This document shows, in pieces, positions 1 to 8,116 of a stretch of DNA of 64,000 nucleotides. Position 1 is the stretch's first letter. Each line of letters begins with the position of its first letter. The notes beneath the pieces were generated by a model. The model ran no database searches. It was not told the DNA's origin and saw only the letters and a list, made by a program, of their open reading frames with translations. Origin of the DNA: Tundrisphaera sp051175315 (lineage in GTDB: Bacteria; Planctomycetota; Planctomycetia; Isosphaerales; Isosphaeraceae); contig NZ_CP195100.1 in the NCBI RefSeq assembly GCF_051175315.1, positions 6,634,001-6,698,000 on the forward strand, given 5' to 3'. The translations under genes were made by a program, and so were the position numbers.

Positions 1-345
1 TATGCCGGGAATGTTGAGGTCCTCGGCAGTTCCAAGAGGCTCCGCCCGAGCAAATTCCGGGATGGAGTGTCGAACACGATCCTGGCGGGCGAGGCCGGCG
101 GGAACTTCCGCCCTTGGGGCGACCCCGGGAACCTTCGCGACATCAAACTGGGCATCAACAAATCGCCCAACGGCTTCGGCTCGCCCTGGACGACCAGATC
201 CTTCTTGAGCAACCCGGGCGGGGCCAACTTCCTGTTCGCCGACGGCTCGGTGCGGTTCGTCCGGGAGGGCATCGATCCGAAGATCCTCCGCGCCCTGGCC
301 ACGCCCGACGGGGGGGAGACGCTTCCGGCCAACCCCCTGGATTGA
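1..345 (+). CDS. DUF1559 pilin-like protein, C-terminal part
   Basis: The frame is open from the first base, so the gene begins left of the window. About 114 residues remain. They contain the DUF1559 hallmarks: a DGVSNTILAGE stretch near residue 22 and the terminal block with GGANFLFADGSVRFV, followed by a typical PDGGE ending. DUF1559 proteins are planctomycete-expanded, type II pseudopilin-like secreted or surface proteins of unknown role; the N-terminal methylation motif would lie outside the window. A complete second member lies at 54416-55483. Confidence 0.9.
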   Translation, partial: YAGNVEVLGSSKRLRPSKFRDGVSNTILAGEAGGNFRPWGDPGNLRDIKLGINKSPNGFGSPWTTRSFLSNPGGANFLFADGSVRFVREGIDPKILRALATPDGGETLPANPLD

Positions 346-416
346 TCGGGGGATCGGCCCCGGTTTGGCCCGACGAATGCGACGCAGGGGCGTGCCGCCC
401 TCCGCCCGGGGCCGGC

Positions 417-1511
417 ATGGGTCGGGACCGGAAAGGACGGACACGCTTGGCCACGACGACGACGAACGGAGGGCCCGACGGGGGGCCGATCAAGCTGGGG
501 TTCGCCGTCAAGGTGATGGGGGCCCCGGACCTCAAGAGCAACGACGCAAGGCGGTGGCAGAGCGGGCCGCACCTGCGGACGTCTTTGGAGTACGTCCGGG
601 CGATCCTCGATCACCTGGACAAGCACGACATCCGGATGTATCGGATGTCGTCCGACCTGGCACCCTACGTCACCCACCCCGACCTGCCCCAGTTCCACGG
701 CCAGATTGCCGAGTGCGACGCCGAGCTACGCGAGTTCGGCCGGGTGGCGCGGGAGCGGGGCATCCGGCTCTCATTCCACCCGTCGCAGTTCATCGTCCTG
801 AACAGCCCGGACCCGGCCCTCGTGAAGAAAAGCATCGCCGACCTGCTGGCCCAGGCGGAGATGCTCGACCGGATGGAGCAGGGCCCGGAGGCCGTGATCG
901 TGGTCCATGCCGGCGGGACCTACGGCGACCGCGTGGCCGGCGGCCTGCGCTGGGCGGAGACCTTCCCGACCCTACCCGAGCCGGTGCGTCGCCGGTTGGT
1001 TCTGGAGAACGACGACCTCCGCTACAGCGCCGCCGACGTGCTGGCGATCCACGAACGGACCGGCGTCCCCCTGATCTTCGACCACCAACACTACTGGTGC
1101 CACAACCCGGAGCGGCTCGACCTCCGCGAGACCGTGGAGCGGTTCGCGAAGACGTGGCCGAAGGGGGTCCGGCCCAAGTTCCACTACTCGTCCCCCCGCA
1201 CCGAGATGCGGGAGATGAAGCGGAAGGACCGCAAGACCGGCAAGCCCACCACCGTGCTGATGCCGCCGGTCTGGACCGGGCACGCCGACTTCGTGAACCC
1301 GTTCGAGTTCGTGACCTTCCTGCGGATCGTCGACGGGATCGAGTTCGACATCATGCTGGAGGCCAAGAGCAAGGACCTCGCCCTGCTCCGCGTCCGCAAG
1401 GATCTGATCCGCTACGCCCCCGAGATGGCCCCCCGATTCGGCCTGGACCCCGGCGCCGAGGTCGAGGACGCCGAGCCGGTCGAGGCGGAGGCCGGGGCGC
1501 TGTCGGAGTGA
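417..1511 (+). CDS. uvsE: UV DNA damage endonuclease (UVDE)
   Basis: A 364-residue TIM-barrel UV damage endonuclease that would nick DNA 5' of UV photoproducts and start alternative excision repair. Family metal-site segments are visible in order: KLGFAVKVMG near the N-terminus, RLSFHPSQF, VVHAGGTYGD, RLVLENDD, LIFDHQHYWC, KFHYSSPR and DIMLEAKSKD. The C-terminus ends in an acidic, poorly conserved tail. Start is uncertain: ATG 417 is used, but TTG 447 has a better purine tract (GGAAAGGA) upstream. It stands alone, followed convergently by a toxin-antitoxin pair. Confidence 0.9.
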   Translation: MGRDRKGRTRLATTTTNGGPDGGPIKLGFAVKVMGAPDLKSNDARRWQSGPHLRTSLEYVRAILDHLDKHDIRMYRMSSDLAPYVTHPDLPQFHGQIAECDAELREFGRVARERGIRLSFHPSQFIVLNSPDPALVKKSIADLLAQAEMLDRMEQGPEAVIVVHAGGTYGDRVAGGLRWAETFPTLPEPVRRRLVLENDDLRYSAADVLAIHERTGVPLIFDHQHYWCHNPERLDLRETVERFAKTWPKGVRPKFHYSSPRTEMREMKRKDRKTGKPTTVLMPPVWTGHADFVNPFEFVTFLRIVDGIEFDIMLEAKSKDLALLRVRKDLIRYAPEMAPRFGLDPGAEVEDAEPVEAEAGALSE

Positions 1512-1542
1512 CCGAAGCCGCTCCGGTCTCGGGGCGACCCGA

Positions 1543-1869
1543 TCAGTCCCTTTCGTCTTCGTGATCCATCGGGCCCCGCGAACTGTGTCGGACCTCGTGG
1601 AGGACGACCGTCTCGCCTTCGATCGAGAAGAGGAGGCGGTAGACGTTCTTGTGGCGACCGTAGAGCAATTCCCGGAGGTCGATCCCGGTGCGCTCCGACT
1701 CCTCCTCGGCCCGGGGATGCCGATCCGGATTCCGTCGCAGGTCGGCGATGGCCTTTTCCAGCCCGTCATACCATCGGGCCGCGGCCCGGGGCGAATCTTC
1801 TGCCTTCCAGCGGAACGCCCGCACCGCATCGACGCGAGCCCTGGCGGTGACGACGACGCGATACGTCAC
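1543..1869 (-). CDS. ParE/RelE-type toxin
   Basis: A 108-residue basic protein with the ParE/RelE fold pattern: an N-terminal beta strand (MTYRVVVTARA), two helices containing RAAARWYDGLEKAI, and a C-terminal beta sheet with LLYGRHKNVYRLLF and VVLHEVRHSSRG. Its start overlaps the end of the upstream Phd-like gene by 4 bp, the usual translational coupling of antitoxin and toxin. The target (gyrase for ParE, ribosome-bound mRNA for RelE) cannot be told from sequence. Confidence 0.82.
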   Translation of the reverse strand: MTYRVVVTARARVDAVRAFRWKAEDSPRAAARWYDGLEKAIADLRRNPDRHPRAEEESERTGIDLRELLYGRHKNVYRLLFSIEGETVVLHEVRHSSRGPMDHEDERD

Positions 1870-2162
1870 CGATCCTGGACCTCGGCGAGGATGGCACGCA
1901 TCTCGGCCAGCATCTCCTCGGCCGAGGAAACCCGACCTGCGTGCAGATCATCGATCGAGGCCTGGAGGGCGTCCGCCCGGTCGGCCCGCTCGGCAAGTTC
2001 GACGAGACGCCGGTAGGATTCCGGATCCTGGACGACCATCTCCGGCTTGCCGTCGACGGTGAGGATCACGGGGCGACCCGATTCCTTCAACTTGCGCAGG
2101 AATTCCGGGTGATCTCTCTGGAAATCTCCGAGCGGTATGGTGCCGCCAAGTTCCTCTGGCAT
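1866..2162 (-). CDS. Phd/YefM-type antitoxin
   Basis: A 98-residue antitoxin candidate. The N-terminal half shows the Phd/YefM pattern: IPLGDFQRDHPEFLRKLKE followed by PVILTVDGKPEMVVQDPES. The C-terminal half is an acidic amphipathic helix rich in Ala, Glu and Asp that would wrap the toxin. It precedes the ParE/RelE-like gene and overlaps it by 4 bp. Family members bind their own promoter, so autoregulation of the pair is expected, but I could not pick out an operator. Confidence 0.8.
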   Translation of the reverse strand: MPEELGGTIPLGDFQRDHPEFLRKLKESGRPVILTVDGKPEMVVQDPESYRRLVELAERADRADALQASIDDLHAGRVSSAEEMLAEMRAILAEVQDR

Positions 2163-2268
2163 GGCTCGATCCCCCGGCCCGAGAAGCGACCCGATCGGCT
2201 TGATGTTAGGTGAGTCCCGGCCGGTTCACAAGATCGAGTTCGCGGGGGCGGGCTTCCCGGTGTTGGGA

Positions 2269-2296
2269 TTGCCACCCGGGGTCGGTCGGCTACAAT
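2269..2296 (+). promoter_or_regulatory. Sigma-70-type promoter for the phosphatase operon
   Basis: TTGCCA, a 16-bp spacer and TACAAT (5 of 6 matches in each hexamer). Transcription would start near 2303, about 50 bp ahead of the GTG start at 2352. Confidence 0.6.
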
Positions 2297-2351
2297 TCCC
2301 CGCCGTCGTCGGGGAGGGAATCCCGCGCGATTCGGCCGGGGAGGATCGAGC

Positions 2352-2924
2352 GTGCAGCGACGAGCATGGATGCGGCTCGGGTTGGGGATGATCGCCGGGG
2401 CGACGGCGGGCGGGGCCGTGGTGGCGATCCGCCGCGACGAGTGGTTCGAGAAACGGGTGGCCGTGGTCCACCCGGGCCGGGCGATCCGGGGGGCCTGGCA
2501 GGGGCCCGAGCCGCTGCGGCGGATCATCGCCCGCGAGCAGATCCGGACGATCGTCACGCTGACGGCGATCAATGCCGATGATCCCAAATACGTCGGGCAG
2601 ATCGCCGTCGTGCGCGACACCGGGGTGGCCTGGCGGTTCGTGCGGATGCGGGGCTCGAAGGCCACGCCCGAGCAGATGGCCGAGGCGGCCGACCTGATCG
2701 CCGACCCCGCCAACGGGCCGGTCTTCTTCCATTGCGTGGCCGGGCATCACCGGACCAGCCTGGCCCACGCAGCCTTGCGGATCCGCCACGAGGGCTGGAC
2801 CGCCGCGCAGGCCTGGGCCGAGGTCTCCGCCCTGCCCTGGGCCCGGCCGAAGTCGGATCACGCCGACCTCCGCCAGATCGAAGCGTTCGCCGCGAGCCGA
2901 TTCGGGGCGAGGCAAGGAGCCTGA
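2352..2924 (+). CDS. Membrane-anchored Cys-based (dual-specificity-like) phosphatase
   Basis: A 190-residue protein with an N-terminal hydrophobic segment (about residues 8-25, signal anchor) and a phosphatase domain. The P-loop is HCVAGHHRTS, matching the HCx5R(S/T) signature, preceded by the usual hydrophobic strand GPVFF. No catalytic Asp loop is obvious. It starts at GTG. First gene of a tight three-gene operon: 3 bp to the next phosphatase, which is then 2 bp from a thioesterase. Substrate unknown; phosphotyrosine, phosphoinositide or small phosphate esters are all possible. Confidence 0.75.
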   Translation: MQRRAWMRLGLGMIAGATAGGAVVAIRRDEWFEKRVAVVHPGRAIRGAWQGPEPLRRIIAREQIRTIVTLTAINADDPKYVGQIAVVRDTGVAWRFVRMRGSKATPEQMAEAADLIADPANGPVFFHCVAGHHRTSLAHAALRIRHEGWTAAQAWAEVSALPWARPKSDHADLRQIEAFAASRFGARQGA

Positions 2925-2927
2925 TCG

Positions 2928-3632
2928 ATGACGATTCCCCGGCGCCTCCGATGGGCGCTCCGATCGGTCGCCCTGGCGGGCCTGGTGGCCGCCGGGCTGG
3001 CCGCCTGGCTGTTCCTGGGCGACAACTTCGCCGCGATCCGGCCGGGCCAGCTCTACCGATCGGGCCAGCTGGGCCGAGCCTCCCTGGAGGCGAAACTCCG
3101 CGACCACCGGATCAAGACCGTGCTCAATCTCCGGGGGGCCCACCCCGAGGCGGATTGGTATCGCGACGAGCGGGCCGCGACCCTGGCGGCGGGCGGCACC
3201 CAGGTGGACATGGCCCTGTCGTCGTGCGAGTGGATGTCGCGGGCCCAGGCCCGGGCGCTGTTGGAGATCCTGGACCGGGCCGAGAAGCCGATCCTGGTCC
3301 ACTGCTTCCACGGCTCCGAACGGACCGGGATCACCTGCGCGTTCGCGGAGCTGCTGCGGCCGGGCTCGACGCTGGCCGATGCCCGCGAGCAGTTCACCCT
3401 GCGTTACCTCTACACCGGATACGGCGACGGCGTGGTGACGTTCCGCCATCTCGAACGCTACGAGGCCTGGCTCAACGCCCAAAAGGCCGAGCATTCGCCC
3501 GAGCGGTTCCGGGCCTGGATCGCCGACGGGTTCGAGCCCGGGAGCCCGTGCCGGGAGCAGTGGGACTTCGACCCGTATCCGCTCGTCGTCACCACCCGGG
3601 CCGTGCCCCGGGTCGCCGCCCGCCAGGAGTGA
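2928..3632 (+). CDS. Membrane-anchored tyrosine/dual-specificity phosphatase
   Basis: A 234-residue protein with an N-terminal membrane anchor (about residues 12-32) and a DSP-like phosphatase domain. Recognisable elements are IRPGQLYRSGQL (typical of bacterial DSPs), IKTVLNLRG and the P-loop HCFHGSERTG (HCx5RT). The C-terminal 50 residues have no assigned function. It lies between a similar phosphatase and a thioesterase in one operon. The two phosphatases share layout but little sequence, so they are not a recent duplication. Confidence 0.8.
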   Translation: MTIPRRLRWALRSVALAGLVAAGLAAWLFLGDNFAAIRPGQLYRSGQLGRASLEAKLRDHRIKTVLNLRGAHPEADWYRDERAATLAAGGTQVDMALSSCEWMSRAQARALLEILDRAEKPILVHCFHGSERTGITCAFAELLRPGSTLADAREQFTLRYLYTGYGDGVVTFRHLERYEAWLNAQKAEHSPERFRAWIADGFEPGSPCREQWDFDPYPLVVTTRAVPRVAARQE

Positions 3633-3634
3633 GC

Positions 3635-4027
3635 ATGAACGAAAGCGATGAGATCACGGTCCGCGTCCGCTATGCCGAGACCGACCGGATGGGGCTGCTG
3701 CACCACGCCAACTACTTCGTCTACTTCGAGATGGGCCGGACGGAATTGCTCCGCCGCCGCGGGCTGACCTATCGCGACATGGAGGACGCCGGCCACCTGC
3801 TGGTCATCGTCGACCTCGGGTGCAAGTACAAGCGGCCCGCCTACTACGACGACCTCCTGACGCTGCGGACCACGGTCGAGCGGGTCACGCACGTCAAGAT
3901 CATCCACAAGTACGAACTGATGCGGGACGGCGTGCTGCTGGCCGAGGGGCACTCGACGCTCGCCTGCGTCGACCGCGACGGCCGGCCGCAGGCCCTGCCC
4001 GAGACGCTCCACGATGAGCAGGGTTAG
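3635..4027 (+). CDS. Acyl-CoA thioesterase, YbgC/FadM hotdog family
   Basis: A 130-residue single hotdog domain. The catalytic signature is VRYAETDRMGLLHHANYFVYFE, which carries the Asp of the 4-hydroxybenzoyl-CoA/YbgC thioesterase family (given here as VRYAETDRMG and HHANYFVYFE, residues about 10-31). The rest follows family length and the pattern KRPAYYDDLLT. The ATG lies 2 bp after the preceding stop with AGGAG just upstream, so translation is probably coupled. It would hydrolyse an acyl-CoA thioester; the physiological acyl chain is unknown. Confidence 0.85.
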   Translation: MNESDEITVRVRYAETDRMGLLHHANYFVYFEMGRTELLRRRGLTYRDMEDAGHLLVIVDLGCKYKRPAYYDDLLTLRTTVERVTHVKIIHKYELMRDGVLLAEGHSTLACVDRDGRPQALPETLHDEQG

Positions 4028-4196
4028 GGCGGATTGACCTCGACCGTGATGGGCAGGGCTTCCCGGACGACGGATGCGGCGACGAGTCGCCGGGGAAGGT
4101 CGACCGAATCGACTTCCCTCTCGTCAGGCTCCGAAGGCGAGGATCCTCCTGCCAACCGTCTCGGTCCAGGAAAAACCGATCGGATCGGGTCGGGAC

Positions 4197-5066
4197 TCAT
4201 CTCGACATGCGGTCGGAAGCAAAGTCGCTCTTCTTCCGATATGGGGCATCCGGCGCGAGGATGGCTCGATTATCAGGACGCTTGCCTGCGGCGAGCTTGC
4301 GCGCGATGACGAAGATGTTGAAGGGACGACTCGCGCAAACATCGAGGATCTGAAATCCGGCATGATCGACCAGGGCGACGATGGCCGGCGAATTGAAGAC
4401 GTGTTGATGAAGGCAGCGATTCCGGAAATTCTCGAGCGAGCGCAGGCGGAATTTCTCGGCATCTCCCGCCCCGGGGTCGCGAGAAAGGTCGTGTTGGGCC
4501 AGGATTTCCTCCAGATGGGTGAGATCGTCCTCGCCGGTCCCGTTATTGTAATCCTCGATGAGGTGGGCCAACGGGGTCGGCTGCCTCTTGTGGTCGAAGG
4601 TCCCTTCAGGATGAGGCGCGACCAGGATGAGGAGGCCGTCATCCTTCAAGACCCGCTTCCACTCCTCCAGGCCTCGGAGCGGGTTGGCCAGGTGCTCGAT
4701 GGTGTGGGATGACAGGAGGAAGTCGTAGGATGCGGAGGGGATGGGCGCGAGATCGGCCGCCTCGCAGACATACTGACGGCCGGGCGGGCGACCCTCGTCG
4801 AATTGGAACGTCATGCCCTCCGCAATCGCCCCTTCCCACTCCGTCGCGTGGGCGAAGTTGGCGTTATCGACCCGCGTCGCGATGGGGTAGATCGGCAGGA
4901 TCCCATCCTTCTTGAAGAACCGTGTCGGGCCGCCGATCTCCAGTCCGGTCTTCCCTTCGAGCGAGCGGGTGGCCTGGACCAGGGGCATCATCTGCCGCCT
5001 GAGCTTGAGGGGGGCCAGGACGGATTTCACCTTCCGGCCGACCTTCCGGATGAGACTGACAGCCAT
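4197..5066 (-). CDS. SAM-dependent class I methyltransferase
   Basis: A 289-residue class I methyltransferase. Visible motifs: motif I region GLEIGGPTRFF, the post-II segment ADLAPIPSASYDFLLSSHTIEH (seen as LAPIPSASYDF and SSHTIEHLANP) and motif III-like GLLILVAPH. It resembles methyltransferases found among glycan or O-antigen genes, but no sugar genes are adjacent. ATG 5066 is chosen because the sequence before it is not protein-like and a promoter lies just upstream; longer in-frame starts exist to 5216. G+C looks a little lower than in neighbouring genes. Confidence 0.78.
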   Translation of the reverse strand: MAVSLIRKVGRKVKSVLAPLKLRRQMMPLVQATRSLEGKTGLEIGGPTRFFKKDGILPIYPIATRVDNANFAHATEWEGAIAEGMTFQFDEGRPPGRQYVCEAADLAPIPSASYDFLLSSHTIEHLANPLRGLEEWKRVLKDDGLLILVAPHPEGTFDHKRQPTPLAHLIEDYNNGTGEDDLTHLEEILAQHDLSRDPGAGDAEKFRLRSLENFRNRCLHQHVFNSPAIVALVDHAGFQILDVCASRPFNIFVIARKLAAGKRPDNRAILAPDAPYRKKSDFASDRMSR

Positions 5067-5142
5067 CGCATGGACCTCGATGCAAAAGCCGCGATGATCG
5101 TTCGGCCTTGCGTGAAAGCTCGGATTCCGGGTTGTATTTCGG

Positions 5143-5171
5143 ATCTTAACCCCGAAAAATGCCGGGCTCAA
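5143..5171 (-). promoter_or_regulatory. Promoter for the methyltransferase gene
   Basis: Read on the minus strand: TTGAGC, a 17-bp spacer and TAAGAT. The -10 lies about 75 bp before ATG 5066, supporting that start. Confidence 0.5.
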
Positions 5172-5253
5172 TGTGAAGGATTCGCCCGGCATCATCCCGG
5201 CGATTTTTCGCCACATCCCCCGGCCGATCGCGGAGTTCGGCCCGGGGCCCGGG

Positions 5254-5733
5254 TCAGGCCCCCTCGACCTTGTCGCCGAAGAACGACTCGGCCTCGGCGA
5301 CGATCTTCTCCAGCGCGGCCACGGCCTCGGCCTCGGGGATGCCGATCAGGTCGCGGGCGAGGTCGAGCTTGCGATGCTCGGCCTCGGTGACGACCCGGTC
5401 GGAGACGATCCGGCGGAGCATCAGGTGGAACTCGTCGACCTGGCAGCGGTGGGCCCAGCCGGGCTCGAAGCCCATGGACCTGGCCTCGGCGACCAGGTCA
5501 TCCCACTGCGGGCGGGAGTCGGGCAGTTCCTCCAGGACGCGCTTGACCTTCTTGGCCCACTGGGCCCGGTCGTACTTGCCGGACTCGAACGGGGGGGCCT
5601 CGGGCAGGGGGGCCTCGTCGGCCTCCCCGGAGTCGTCGTGATAACGGGCCTCGATCTCGCGCGGGTCGAGGTTCCTGGCCACGGGCCGGTCGTCGGTGAT
5701 GATCCGTCTCAGAGCGTTGAAGAAACCCATCAT
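5254..5733 (-). CDS. Conserved hypothetical protein, helical C-terminal domain
   Basis: A 159-residue soluble protein I do not recognise firmly. The N-terminal 40 residues are polar and probably disordered. The C-terminal 90 residues are helical, with the segments FHLMLRRIVSDRVVTEAEH and KLDLARDLIGIPEAEAV resembling the helix-acid-loop-helix rhythm of TerB-like domains; this is a weak similarity. GGAGG precedes two consecutive ATG codons at 5733 and 5730, either of which could be used. It precedes no obvious partner: downstream is the separately promoted methyltransferase. Confidence 0.6.
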   Translation of the reverse strand: MMGFFNALRRIITDDRPVARNLDPREIEARYHDDSGEADEAPLPEAPPFESGKYDRAQWAKKVKRVLEELPDSRPQWDDLVAEARSMGFEPGWAHRCQVDEFHLMLRRIVSDRVVTEAEHRKLDLARDLIGIPEAEAVAALEKIVAEAESFFGDKVEGA

Positions 5734-5767
5734 CGTCCTCCGGTCGGCCTGGGTCGGTGGTCGTGGA

Positions 5768-6748
5768 TTACGGCTTGTCGGAGGGGCCGGCCGACGGCTT
5801 CGGCTCCCCCTTGGCCTTGAAGTGGTCGTAGACCTCGCGGGCGACCTCGGCACAGAGCTTGTTGCCGGCGTTGTCGGCCACCCACCGCTTGTCCTCGTTC
5901 TCGTCGGTCATCACGCACAGGGCCACCGGCCCGCCGGGGGTCTCGATGATCCCGGCCGCGGTCTTCGAAGCGTCCACGCTGCCGGTCTTGAAGGCCACCC
6001 TGGTGCCGGGCGGCAGGAACCGGGGGAACTTGTCCTTGTCGTCGCAGGCCCGCATGTGGTCGAGCATCGCGGCGCTGGCCTCGGGGCTCACCAGTTCCTT
6101 CTTGTGGAGCGCCTCGCACAGCCGCACCATCTCCCCGGCGGTCGTGCTGCCCAGGCCGAACTGCTTGCTCCGCTCGGGGAACACGGACGTGTCGCGGCGG
6201 TAGACCTTGGAGTGGAGCTTGGTGTTCGGGTAGCCCATCTTCTCCATCGTGTCGGCGGTCGACTTGATCCCGATCTGGTCGACGACGAGGTTGGTGGCGG
6301 TGTTGTCCGAATACACGATCATCAGGTGGATCGCGTCGCGGAGCGGCAGCGTCACCCCGTCGGAGAAGTGGGTCGTCAGGATGCCCGAGCCCGGGACCTT
6401 GTCGGCCTTGGTCAGGGTGATCATCTTGCCGAGGTCGGCCTGCTTCTCGGCGGCCTGGCGATACGCCTCGACCATCACCGGGAACTTGATCAGGCTGGCG
6501 GTCGGCATCGGCACGTCGTCATGATAGGCGAACGACTCGCCGGTCTTGAGGTTCTTGACCGCGACGCCCACCTTGCCCTTGTGGGCCTGGATTAGCGGCA
6601 TCAGCCGCGATTCCAGCGTGTCCCCTTCTCCGCCCCGAGCCGGTTCGGGCGCCGCGACTGGACCGATCAACGCCACCATCAGGAAAGCCCGCAACATCAT
6701 CATGAGAAAGTCATCCCGGCACTTCGTGGGGTCGTGGGTGCGTCGCAT
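5768..6748 (-). CDS. Class A beta-lactamase-like serine hydrolase, secreted
   Basis: A 326-residue secreted serine hydrolase of the class A beta-lactamase/PBP fold. Present: the SxxK motif (TASLIKFPV), the SDN motif (VYSDNTATN) and the KTG triad (AFKTGSVD), in the expected order. A signal peptide follows the start (MMMLRAFLMVALIGPVAAP). The region expected to carry the omega-loop Glu (ExxLN) instead reads SVFPERSKQFGLGSTT and lacks it, so true penicillin hydrolysis is doubtful. ATG 6748 has GAGGGGGAG before it; ATG 6703, at the signal peptide itself, is the alternative start. Confidence 0.82.
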   Translation of the reverse strand: MRRTHDPTKCRDDFLMMMLRAFLMVALIGPVAAPEPARGGEGDTLESRLMPLIQAHKGKVGVAVKNLKTGESFAYHDDVPMPTASLIKFPVMVEAYRQAAEKQADLGKMITLTKADKVPGSGILTTHFSDGVTLPLRDAIHLMIVYSDNTATNLVVDQIGIKSTADTMEKMGYPNTKLHSKVYRRDTSVFPERSKQFGLGSTTAGEMVRLCEALHKKELVSPEASAAMLDHMRACDDKDKFPRFLPPGTRVAFKTGSVDASKTAAGIIETPGGPVALCVMTDENEDKRWVADNAGNKLCAEVAREVYDHFKAKGEPKPSAGPSDKP

Positions 6749-6840
6749 CTCCCCCTCGATGCGGGGATGATTGTCCCAGGTCGGCCCGCTCCGGCCAAAC
6801 GGATTTCGCCCGATCGGGCCCACGAAGGGGATTTCGTCCG

Positions 6841-7422
6841 ATGGAATTGATCCTGGCCAGCACCTCCCCCTATCGCCGCGCCCAGGTGGGACGACTGGGC
6901 CTCCCCTTCCGCTGCGTCGCCCCGCCGGTCGACGAGGAAGCGCTGAAGCGGGAGTGGGGCTCGATCCACCCGCGCGAACTCGCCGAACGCCTGGCGGCGG
7001 CCAAGGCGACCAGCGTCGCCGAGATGGAACCCGAAGCCGTAGTGATCGGCGGCGATCAGCTGGTGGCCTTCGATGGCCGCGTCCTGGGCAAGCCGGGCAC
7101 GATCGAAGGGGCCGAGGCCCAGCTCGCCGCGATGTCGGGCCGGGCCCACCAGCTGATCACGGCCCTGGCCGTGGGCCGGGGGGGCACCGTCCACGCCCAC
7201 ACCGACGTCACCGAACTCACCCTGCGGCGGCTCACGGAGGAGGAGATCCGCCGCTACGTCGAGGCCGACCGGCCCCTCGACTGCGCCGGGAGCTACAAGA
7301 TCGAGGGGCGAGGCATCGCACTGTTCGAGTCGATCCGATCGGACGATCAGACGGCGATCATCGGCGTGCCCCTGATGGCCCTCACGACGATTCTCAGGCA
7401 ACTGGGCTTTGCCGTCCCCTAA
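6841..7422 (+). CDS. Maf/YceF-type nucleotide pyrophosphatase
   Basis: A 193-residue Maf-family nucleoside triphosphate pyrophosphatase. Signature residues: LILASTSPYRRAQ at the N-terminus, the VDEEALK segment, VIGGDQLV with the catalytic Asp, GKPGTIEGA, and CAGSYKIEGRG. The wording LASTSPYRR and GGDQLVAFDGRVLGKPG fits the YceF subgroup, which hydrolyses 7-methyl-GTP, more than the dTTP/UTP subgroup. It is divergent from the serine hydrolase gene and its stop overlaps the end of the convergent ParE gene by 4 bp. Confidence 0.88.
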   Translation: MELILASTSPYRRAQVGRLGLPFRCVAPPVDEEALKREWGSIHPRELAERLAAAKATSVAEMEPEAVVIGGDQLVAFDGRVLGKPGTIEGAEAQLAAMSGRAHQLITALAVGRGGTVHAHTDVTELTLRRLTEEEIRRYVEADRPLDCAGSYKIEGRGIALFESIRSDDQTAIIGVPLMALTTILRQLGFAVP

Positions 7423-7772
7423 TCCGTATCTTCTCTCAGATCAGAGTCGATCCCGAGTTCGTCGGACAGGATGGCATGGATGTCGCGTGCTCCGTGCAGG
7501 ATCCGATAAACCTCGATGCCATCGGGGATCGTTCGATAGAAGATCAGATAGCTGCGGTGGCGTGAAATCGGGCAGAAACGCAGCGACCCAAACGCGGGGT
7601 CTTCGGCCCGATACGGCGAGCCGAGGTTCGGCACGCCTTGAAGCCGGATCAGGGTGGATTCCGCTTCCCGGAAAAAACGATCGGCGGCCCTGAGCCCGGA
7701 AGACCGCGCGAACCAGCGGTAGAGCCGGATCAGGTCGCGGTCCGCCGCCGGGCGTCGCAGGCATCGCTTCAC
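7419..7772 (-). CDS. ParE-type toxin
   Basis: A 117-residue toxin of the RelE/ParE superfamily: helix pair with DRDLIRLYRWFARSSG and AADRFFREAESTLIRL, then LGSPYRAEDPAFG, a strand region with RHRSYLIFYRTIPDG and the characteristic VYRILHGARDIHAIL near the end. GTG 7772 is chosen because it overlaps the antitoxin stop by 4 bp (GTGA), coupling translation; longer in-frame starts would run into the antitoxin. Second TA module in the first 8 kb. Confidence 0.85.
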   Translation of the reverse strand: MKRCLRRPAADRDLIRLYRWFARSSGLRAADRFFREAESTLIRLQGVPNLGSPYRAEDPAFGSLRFCPISRHRSYLIFYRTIPDGIEVYRILHGARDIHAILSDELGIDSDLREDTD

Positions 7773-8032
7773 GGAAGGATCGCCTCTCCGGCGAGCCCGT
7801 CGAGTGCCTGCCGGCGGAGCGAGGCCCATGCCTCCGGGGTCATCGGCTCGGCCGGGCCGCCCTCCTCCGCCTCGCGGAACTTCGCCTCAAGCTCTCGCCG
7901 GGCCCGACGGCGCTGGGCCTCGGCGATGAGGACGTTGACGTATTCGCTCGGCGAAGCGTATCCCGCCTCCGCCATCTCGGATTCGACGAACGCTCTCATC
8001 GCCTCGGGGATGGAAACGGTCAGGCTCGGCAT
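7769..8032 (-). CDS. ParD-type (CopG/RHH) antitoxin
   Basis: An 87-residue ParD-like antitoxin: an N-terminal ribbon strand (PSLTVSIPEAMRAFVESEM), the diagnostic YASPSEYVNVLIAEAQ, then a long charged helix (RRRARRELEAKFREAEEG) that would bind the toxin. AGGAGG lies just upstream of the ATG. It overlaps parE by 4 bp. ParD proteins repress their own promoter; a possible -10 (TACAGT, minus strand, 8056-8051) lies 19 bp upstream without a convincing -35. Confidence 0.85.
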   Translation of the reverse strand: MPSLTVSIPEAMRAFVESEMAEAGYASPSEYVNVLIAEAQRRRARRELEAKFREAEEGGPAEPMTPEAWASLRRQALDGLAGEAILP

Positions 8033-8116
8033 GGGTCACCTCCTCCCTCGACTGTACCACGGCGAAAAGGCCCTGCCAGCCGAGAATCCAGGTGAGCGAT
8101 CCGCCGTCGGGGCCTG

